Shown one piece after another: positions 58,826-64,000 of a stretch of DNA of 64,000 bases. The notes under the pieces are model-generated. The model saw only the letters and a list, made by a program, of their open reading frames with translations. It had not been told where the DNA came from and did not search any database. This DNA is from RZYY01 sp036794825 (lineage in GTDB: Bacteria; Bacteroidota; Bacteroidia; Bacteroidales; 4484-276). The stretch is from contig DAIRGA010000006.1 in the NCBI GenBank assembly GCA_036794825.1, positions 1-64,000 on the forward strand, written 5' to 3'. Both the position numbers and the translations under genes were made by a program. The first letter of the stretch is position 1. Every line of letters begins with the position of its first letter.

Positions 58826-60097
58826 ATGCCTCTTTTATTAAAAAACGCTACCTGGCTCGACTGGAAAACATTGATTTCGAAAAGAACAAACATTCTGGTC
58901 GAAGAGGGCTCCGAAAGGCCACTTCAATTCTTTGATAAAATTCCGGACGAACATATTGACATCCAGTGTATAGACTGTCAAGGTATGATCGCAACAAAGT
59001 CATTTGTCAATGCGCACCATCATATCTATTCAGCGTTGTCGCGCGGCATGCCACCACCGGAGGTACCTCCGGCCAACTTTTTTGAGAAGTTGCAACGCGT
59101 TTGGTGGAAGCTCGATAAAAACCTCGATAAGGAAATGACCGAAGCCAGCGCAATGTATTCGGCCATGATGAGCCTCAAAGCCGGTGTTACATTTGTTATT
59201 GACCATCACGCATCTCCAAATGCAATCTCCGATTCGCTTCCGACAATAGCCAGATCGGTTGAGCGGCTTGGGCTTTCACACCTGCTCTGCTATGAAGTCA
59301 GCGATCGTGACGGGATTTCAAGAGCTGCCGAAGGATTGGCGCATACCAACGATTATCTTGCTAAATACCAGGGACTTGTAGGATTACATGCTTCTTTCAC
59401 CGTCAGCAATCAAACCATGAAACTGGCATCACGGCTTATGGAGAAATTCAATTCCGGAGTCCATATCCATTGCGCCGAGGATAAATATGACCAGGACCAT
59501 TGTATGGTCAACTACAAAAGGACTGTCGTTCAGCGACTTAATGATTTCGGTTTTTTGAATTCTTCAAAATCAATCCTCGTTCATTGTCTTCACCTCAACA
59601 AAGAAGAAAAGAAATTAATTGCCAGCAACAACGCCTGGGTGGTTGAAAACATGGAAAGCAACCTGAATAACAAAGTGGGAATTTTTAACGCTAAAGGATT
59701 GGGCAACAATATAATGCTTGGAACCGATGGCATGCACAGCAACATGATTAGAAGCGCTCAGTATGCCTATTTTGCCGGTATGAAAATCAACCCCGTTTCT
59801 CCGATGGAGATCTATCTTAGATTAAGAAATGCTCATAATTATCTGCAGGTCAATAATTTCGAGGGGGATGGAGAAAACAACCTTGTCGTATTGGACTATA
59901 ATTCGCCAACCGAAATCCACCAGCAGAATTGTGCCGGCCATTTTATTTACGGATTTGATGCCGGGCATGTGAAGCATGTCATTTCCAACGGAAAACTGGT
60001 GGTTAAAGATGGCAGGCTGACGATGAGCGATGAGGCTGATATCTTGCAATTTGCCCGTGCTATGGGAGATAAACTCTGGAGAAAAATTTCCAGTTAA
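58826..60097 (+). CDS. ssnA: SsnA-type amidohydrolase
   Basis: A 423-residue metal-dependent hydrolase of the SsnA group in the amidohydrolase superfamily. Metal ligands: His64 and His66 in NAHHHIYS, then HIHCAED, VHCLHL and the Asp of GTDGMHS. Family members open or deaminate heterocyclic rings; ssnA lies beside ygfK and the Mo hydroxylase in purine-degrading bacteria, where it is thought to act on a purine-derived ring. Length (about 440 typical) fits. The start follows the Mo enzyme stop by 33 nt, making it the last gene of the operon; the next gene has its own promoter. Confidence 0.93.
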   Translation: MPLLLKNATWLDWKTLISKRTNILVEEGSERPLQFFDKIPDEHIDIQCIDCQGMIATKSFVNAHHHIYSALSRGMPPPEVPPANFFEKLQRVWWKLDKNLDKEMTEASAMYSAMMSLKAGVTFVIDHHASPNAISDSLPTIARSVERLGLSHLLCYEVSDRDGISRAAEGLAHTNDYLAKYQGLVGLHASFTVSNQTMKLASRLMEKFNSGVHIHCAEDKYDQDHCMVNYKRTVVQRLNDFGFLNSSKSILVHCLHLNKEEKKLIASNNAWVVENMESNLNNKVGIFNAKGLGNNIMLGTDGMHSNMIRSAQYAYFAGMKINPVSPMEIYLRLRNAHNYLQVNNFEGDGENNLVVLDYNSPTEIHQQNCAGHFIYGFDAGHVKHVISNGKLVVKDGRLTMSDEADILQFARAMGDKLWRKISS

Positions 60098-60263
60098 TTG
60101 TCATCAACAAGCAAAGCAGCACTCAGTTTTTATTCATAGACAATGGACGGTTTTCAGCACCTTTGATTTTCCATGCTTAATAACCGTTAAATTCCTGGGA
60201 TTAAACAAGGGTCCGGCCCTGCAATTTTCTCCGGGAAACCGTCAAAACCCATGGAATAAATAG

Positions 60264-60271
60264 TAGTTTTG
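60264..60271 (+). promoter_or_regulatory. -7 element (TAGTTTTG) for the oxoamine-synthase gene
   Basis: TAnnTTTG match 26 nt before the ATG at 60298. It separates this gene from the ssnA operon. Confidence 0.55.
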
Positions 60272-60297
60272 CAGCCAAATTTAAAATCACATTAGGA

Positions 60298-61563
60298 ATG
60301 GATATTTTCAAGAAATTTAGCAACATGGGACCGCTGGGGAAGTTTAACCGCGAGAGTTTCGGATATTTTATGTTTCCCCGTCTCGAGGGTGAAATTGCTT
60401 CTCATATGAATTTCATGGGGAAGAACCGGCTGGTCTGGTCGTTGAACAATTATCTGGGTCTGGCCAATCATCCTGAAGTACGCAAAGCAGATGCTGAAGC
60501 CGCTGCGCAATGGGGTCTTGCCTACCCGATGGGTGCACGTATGATGTCGGGTCACTCGGTATATCACGAACAACTCGAGCGCGAACTGGCCGCATTCGAA
60601 AAGAAGGAGGATGCCTACCTGCTCAATTACGGCTATCAGGGAATGGTTTCTATTATCGAAACCCTCGTTAACCGGCATGATGTGATCGTTTACGACTCAG
60701 AGGCACATGCCTGTATCATTGACGGCTGCAGGTTGCATTTCGGAAAGCGCTTTGTTTTCCCGCACAATAACATGACTAACCTCGAAAAAGAGCTTGAAAG
60801 GGCTACCAAAATAATTCAGCAAACCGGTGGTGGTATTCTGGTAATTACCGAAGGCGTTTACGGAATGTCGGGGGATCTGGGCAAACTACGCGAAATTGTC
60901 GCGCTCAAGCAAAAATATCCCTTTCGTCTGCTGGTAGATGATGCACATGGATTTGGAACTATGGGGCCAACCGGCGCCGGAACTTCGGAGCATCTGGGTG
61001 TGATGGATGAGGTAGATCTTTATTTTGGAACTTTTGCCAAAGCCATGGCTGGGATCGGCGGATTTATTGCCGGTGATAAAGAGGCAATCGAGTTTTTAAG
61101 GTACAACCTTCGTTCTCAGATATTTGCAAAATCATTGCCAATGCCAATGGTTTTTGGCGCCCTCAAGAGGCTCGATATGATCAGAACCCGTCCGGAGTTG
61201 CGTGAAAACCTCTGGAAAGTTGTAAATGCGCTCCAATCAGGTTTGAATTCCAAAGGATTCAATACCGGCGGCACCGAATCACCGGTAACCCCCGTCATTC
61301 TCGAAGGTGGTATCCCTGAAGCCACTCATATCACTTACGACCTGCGCGAAAACTTCAACATCTTTTGCTCAATCGTTACGTATCCGGTGGTGCCAAAAGG
61401 AGTAATACTTCTGCGTTTGATTCCTACAGCAGTGCACACGATCGAAGATGTGGAATACACAATTGATGCTTTTTCGAAGGTCAAAGAAAAACTGGATAAA
61501 GGCCTTTATCCAACAGATAAGATGATTGATGCCGGGCAGTTTATGAAAACCCCCATTGCCTGA
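60298..61563 (+). CDS. Alpha-oxoamine synthase family PLP enzyme
   Basis: A 421-residue fold-type I PLP enzyme of the BioF/Kbl/serine-palmitoyltransferase family, which condenses an acyl-CoA with an amino acid and releases CO2. Seen: LVWSLNNYLGLANHPE near 45-60, His137 in YDSEAHACI stacking on PLP, Asp214-x-x-His217 in LLVDDAHGFGTMG, and Lys248 in FGTFAKAMAGIGG. The N-terminal 40 residues (KKFSNMGPLGKFNRESFGYFMFPRLEG) differ from classical Kbl and mark a Bacteroidota-type subgroup. Acceptor and acyl chain are unknown; sphingolipid- or sulfonolipid-type base synthesis is possible. A membrane protein gene follows at 21 nt. Confidence 0.92.
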   Translation: MDIFKKFSNMGPLGKFNRESFGYFMFPRLEGEIASHMNFMGKNRLVWSLNNYLGLANHPEVRKADAEAAAQWGLAYPMGARMMSGHSVYHEQLERELAAFEKKEDAYLLNYGYQGMVSIIETLVNRHDVIVYDSEAHACIIDGCRLHFGKRFVFPHNNMTNLEKELERATKIIQQTGGGILVITEGVYGMSGDLGKLREIVALKQKYPFRLLVDDAHGFGTMGPTGAGTSEHLGVMDEVDLYFGTFAKAMAGIGGFIAGDKEAIEFLRYNLRSQIFAKSLPMPMVFGALKRLDMIRTRPELRENLWKVVNALQSGLNSKGFNTGGTESPVTPVILEGGIPEATHITYDLRENFNIFCSIVTYPVVPKGVILLRLIPTAVHTIEDVEYTIDAFSKVKEKLDKGLYPTDKMIDAGQFMKTPIA

Positions 61564-61583
61564 TTTAAATCAAGTATTCATTG

Positions 61584-62435
61584 ATGCTGAAAGACCCTAC
61601 TATTGACAGGAATAAGCGGACAAAAGGTAATTTTTTCAGGATTGTCCTCAATTCCACCGCTTATTTCCTGATCTCATTCATCATTATGTATTTGCTCGGG
61701 CAGTTTCTTACAGCCATCGTCGCTTTGCAATACGACTACAAAAGCGTGGTTTATTATCACAAGCTTGTTTGGGCTATTGATTCCTATGACTGGACGGTTG
61801 AGTCGGTCAAACTGCTCTTTAGCCTGGCGCCTTTGCTTTCGCTGTTGCTTGGTATCATTTTCCTGATCATTTATATCATACTTTACGACGATCGCACCAA
61901 TATAAAGCAGTTCTTTCTTTGGGGTTTTGCCCATGGAATGGTATGGTTCTTCGGTGCCCTGCTTTCAGGCGCAATTCTCGATCAGGGTATCGGGTATGTG
62001 ATCATGTATATGTATTTCAAAGACACCGGAAAACTCATACTTTCACTGCTCGCATTGACTGCATTGCTGCTGGTAGCGGCTTTTACAACCAAGTGGTTCC
62101 TCTTCTCGGGCAATGCTTATTTCAATGAACTTAACGAGCATAACCGGGCTTTTTTTACCTTTAGTCAGATTGTTTTACCTGCCATTCTGGGCACAGCAAT
62201 ACTCATCGGCCTGAAATTACCCATGGTAAACTATTATGAGCTGTTCACACTCTTGACCATGCTGGCCTTCATAATCCCAATGATGACCAACTTCAGCAGT
62301 TTCAATACCTTTTATTTTGATGAAATTCCTATTGCAATCAAGGTTGATAAAAAAGCCATCATCACTGCATTCATTATGGTTGTGGCTTTTCGGATAGTTT
62401 TTGAATTCGGAATAGTCATCGGGTCATCCTCCTGA
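61584..62435 (+). CDS. Multi-pass membrane protein of unknown function
   Basis: A 283-residue integral membrane protein. I see about seven hydrophobic spans: near 15-38, 72-98, 108-128, 148-168, 190-212, 218-240 and 258-280. No transporter motif is recognised. The N-terminus is short and basic (MLKDPTIDRNKRTKGNFFR), consistent with inside location. It follows the oxoamine synthase at 21 nt and is probably cotranscribed, which raises the possibility of a lipid-related role; this is inference only. ATG 61584 is used rather than the TTG at 61581. Confidence 0.82.
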   Translation: MLKDPTIDRNKRTKGNFFRIVLNSTAYFLISFIIMYLLGQFLTAIVALQYDYKSVVYYHKLVWAIDSYDWTVESVKLLFSLAPLLSLLLGIIFLIIYIILYDDRTNIKQFFLWGFAHGMVWFFGALLSGAILDQGIGYVIMYMYFKDTGKLILSLLALTALLLVAAFTTKWFLFSGNAYFNELNEHNRAFFTFSQIVLPAILGTAILIGLKLPMVNYYELFTLLTMLAFIIPMMTNFSSFNTFYFDEIPIAIKVDKKAIITAFIMVVAFRIVFEFGIVIGSSS

Positions 62436-62493
62436 GTCTTGTCGTTAATGAATTTTTTTGTAATTTGGCTACCGAATTCATTAACCATTAGCC

Positions 62494-62502
62494 AAAGGAG
62501 GT
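62494..62502 (+). promoter_or_regulatory. Strong Shine-Dalgarno AAAGGAGGT before the GYD gene
   Basis: A nine-base perfect anti-16S match, 4 nt before the ATG at 62507. Strong Shine-Dalgarno sequences are scarce in Bacteroidota, and other genes here lack one. Confidence 0.75.
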
Positions 62503-62506
62503 AGTT

Positions 62507-62803
62507 ATGCAAACTTACATGCTGTTCACCAAACTTTCTACCGATCTCTCTTACGAACTGAAAAACCGTGAGCGCCAGGGGCGTGCATGGATGGATCAGG
62601 TGAGGGAAAAATGCCCGCAGGTGAAATTCCTTGCCCATTATGCCATTCTGGGAGAGTACGATTTCATAGATATCTATGAAGCCCCCGATCCCGAAACCGC
62701 CGCTAAAGTGTCTATCATCAGCCAGGCTCATGGCGCAATGCACGCCAAAAGCCTGCTCGCCATCCCTTACAAGCGTTTCCTCGAGCTGGCAGAAGAGATT
62801 TAA
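62507..62803 (+). CDS. GYD-domain protein
   Basis: A 98-residue small cytosolic protein of the GYD family, an AlbA-/Lrp-ligand-like ferredoxin fold of unknown function. Family hallmarks: MLFTKLSTD near the N-terminus, the name-giving GEYDFIDIYEAPD block (about 51-63), and DPETAAKVSIISQAHGAMHAKSLLAI (about 63-88). It stands alone, with a strong Shine-Dalgarno but no clear TAnnTTTG box. No partner gene suggests a role. Confidence 0.9.
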   Translation: MQTYMLFTKLSTDLSYELKNRERQGRAWMDQVREKCPQVKFLAHYAILGEYDFIDIYEAPDPETAAKVSIISQAHGAMHAKSLLAIPYKRFLELAEEI

Positions 62804-62913
62804 TGAGGGTGCTTTGAGCAAGAAAATCGGGGTAACACTTCTGGTGGCATTATCCCGTTTTGATTTTTAGTATCGGCCAAACAGGAAAGTCCGCCAGTTG
62901 CTGAAATAAAAAA

Positions 62914-62949
62914 AAGCCCTGCCATCTTTTCCAAAAGATGGCAGGGCTT
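62914..62949 (-). terminator. Strong intrinsic terminator of the minus-strand T9SS gene
   Basis: Exact 17-bp arms (AAGCCCTGCCATCTTTT / AAAAGATGGCAGGGCTT) with a 2-nt loop. On the minus strand the stem is followed by TTTTTTTTATTTC. It lies 25 bp past the stop at 62974 and may also stop leftward or rightward readthrough. Confidence 0.85.
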
Positions 62950-62973
62950 GAAAATTACCGGAATGAACCGGCT

Positions 62974-64000
62974 TTAGTTTATCACTAACTTCTCAAATTT
63001 TATGGCTGTGCCGGATTGGATTTTTGCAACATAAATTCCTTTGGGATGCGAAGACAAATCAATCGAAAGCGGCAGATTAAAACTGTTGTAGATTTCATCG
63101 CCAAAAGCGTTGAAGATCCGGATGTTTACATTTTGATTCATCCCTTCGATGTTGAATACGCCTTTTGATGGGTTGGGATAAATCCTGAGTCCTGTCAATG
63201 AATTATCAGCGATCCCGGTAGCGCTCATCGTAACCGATTTTACTATTGAAATTCCATTCGATTCAAAAAAGCCCTTGTTCGATTCGTTTTCGTATGTTGC
63301 CGTGATGTCGAAAGTCTCGCCGGTTGACGGACGGTAAACTTTGTAAGTCAGGAGGTTGCCTGCAGCAAAACCTTCATTCTCTGTTGTGCTCATGTCATCG
63401 CCATTCAGGCTCAGGGTGAATGCGGCTGCAGGGTTGCCGATCAGGGCAGCTCCGGCACAAATACCCCCGGTGTTGAATCCGCCGATGATATCACCCGCCT
63501 GTAACGAACCCCCGCCAATATTGAAAAGCACCAGGTGCGATCCCGGAGTGACGATCACTTCATTCCAGGGGTTGATAAAGGTTTCGGGTTGATTGATTTC
63601 TTCCGGCTGCTCATTGGATTTCAGTGAGTTGTATGTTATGCTGCCGGTATTGTTCATTCTGACGTAATAAGCCTTACCGGGCAAAACGTTTCCAATTGTG
63701 TTAATTCCATAGGCAGGCCAGTAAACACCTAAACCGGCAATATCTTTTGCCATTTCAAACCCGCTAACGCCCGTGAAGAGACTGGTTATACTGTAATTGA
63801 CCGGGCTGAGCACGGGAATAAAATTCCATCCTTGCTCCAGTTCAACCGTTTTGTTGGAGATTTCCTGCGGACCAATCGGTAAGGTCACCGCCTGATTTAC
63901 CTTGATGGCATATCCGTCGTACTCGTTCCAGCTATTGAGTGTGTAAATATTTCCGCCGGGATAGTACATTCCGTTGAAGTTATAAAGAATATCCAGGTTA
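62974..64000 (-). CDS. Secreted protein with T9SS tail (5' part outside the window)
   Basis: Partial gene: the frame is still open at the right window edge, continuing upstream of the internal ATG at 63969 (NLDILYNFNG precedes it). The visible ~341 residues contain a beta-rich unit with YYPGGNIYTLNSWNEYDGYAIKVN and LEQGWNFIPVLSPVNYSITSLFTG, a repeat type seen in Bacteroidota surface proteins where a G-W-N-x-I/F-x-x-P motif is common. A second beta-sandwich-like segment (VIVTPGSHLVLFNIGGGSLQAGDIIGGFN) follows, and the T9SS sorting domain starts at LRIYPNPSKGVFNI. Function cannot be assigned without the N-terminus. Confidence 0.88.
   Translation of the reverse strand, partial: NLDILYNFNGMYYPGGNIYTLNSWNEYDGYAIKVNQAVTLPIGPQEISNKTVELEQGWNFIPVLSPVNYSITSLFTGVSGFEMAKDIAGLGVYWPAYGINTIGNVLPGKAYYVRMNNTGSITYNSLKSNEQPEEINQPETFINPWNEVIVTPGSHLVLFNIGGGSLQAGDIIGGFNTGGICAGAALIGNPAAAFTLSLNGDDMSTTENEGFAAGNLLTYKVYRPSTGETFDITATYENESNKGFFESNGISIVKSVTMSATGIADNSLTGLRIYPNPSKGVFNIEGMNQNVNIRIFNAFGDEIYNSFNLPLSIDLSSHPKGIYVAKIQSGTAIKFEKLVIN

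Noticed and set aside
1..64000. tRNA, rRNA and riboswitches
   Set aside because: No cloverleaf with conserved arms, no rRNA signature and no known riboswitch core was recognised by eye; a covariance-model search (tRNAscan, Rfam) would be decisive.

Overview
The window looks like a chromosomal segment of a member of the Bacteroidota, probably an anaerobic or facultative Bacteroidales-type organism. Three things point there: at least nine long secreted proteins end in the type IX secretion (T9SS / Por) sorting domain (a Y-P-N-P-like start, a G-x-Y-x-x-x-V core and a basic tail); many genes are preceded by a TAnnTTTG -7 element with almost no Shine-Dalgarno; and families largely confined to this phylum (DUF6913, DUF4783, the FISUMP domain) are present. 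Genus cannot be set from the sequence alone.

Layout. 0.3-4.4 kb: DUF6913 protein, dapA and a secreted M14 carboxypeptidase in one orientation. 4.4-7.3 kb: an ABC permease/ATPase pair of the molybdate/tungstate/sulfate type on the minus strand, then a ThiF/MoeB-like adenylyltransferase bracketed by two ~127-bp direct repeats. 7.5-14.8 kb: a secreted unknown, a 1362-residue subtilisin-like T9SS protease and a T9SS beta-propeller protein. 15-18 kb: trmD, a succinate-semialdehyde-type dehydrogenase and a HAD phosphatase. 18-20 kb: a frameshifted AAA/DUF4143 ATPase followed by a truncated second copy of the HAD gene. 20-43 kb: a long minus-strand accessory island of exported proteins (FISUMP, LRR, tectonin-like propeller, subtilisin with PKD, two kelch plus beta-helix proteins, two GH43-like propellers) together with two LytS-type histidine kinases, a LytTR regulator and a receiver-only regulator. 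Three successive tandem gene pairs lie in it. 43-49 kb: a BlaI/M56-TonB regulatory pair with tandem palindromic operators, a TrmH-family methyltransferase, a VapC-type toxin-antitoxin pair, an RlmI-like methyltransferase, an RluA-type pseudouridine synthase, rlmH and a DUF4783 protein.

50-60 kb holds the most distinctive metabolic unit: ygfK-like flavo/Fe-S reductase, two PLP-dependent fold-type II enzymes, a FAD-less xanthine-dehydrogenase-like molybdoenzyme and ssnA-like amidohydrolase, packed head to tail behind one promoter. YgfK, the Mo hydroxylase and SsnA are the hallmark of the anaerobic purine/urate-degradation cluster, but here ygeW, ygeY and hyuA are not adjacent and two unusual PLP enzymes sit between the redox genes. 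The molybdate-type transporter and MoeB-like protein at 4.4-7.3 kb could serve the same enzyme, but this is inference across 45 kb. 60-64 kb: an alpha-oxoamine synthase with a membrane protein, a GYD-domain protein with a rare strong Shine-Dalgarno, and the 3' part of another T9SS protein running off the window.

No rRNA, tRNA, CRISPR array, prophage or complete insertion sequence was seen. Intergenic DNA is rich in dispersed palindromes and repeat families, including a MITE-like 140-bp element with perfect 14-bp terminal inverted repeats and a tandem 21-bp repeat, placed like a LytTR site, upstream of one kelch gene.
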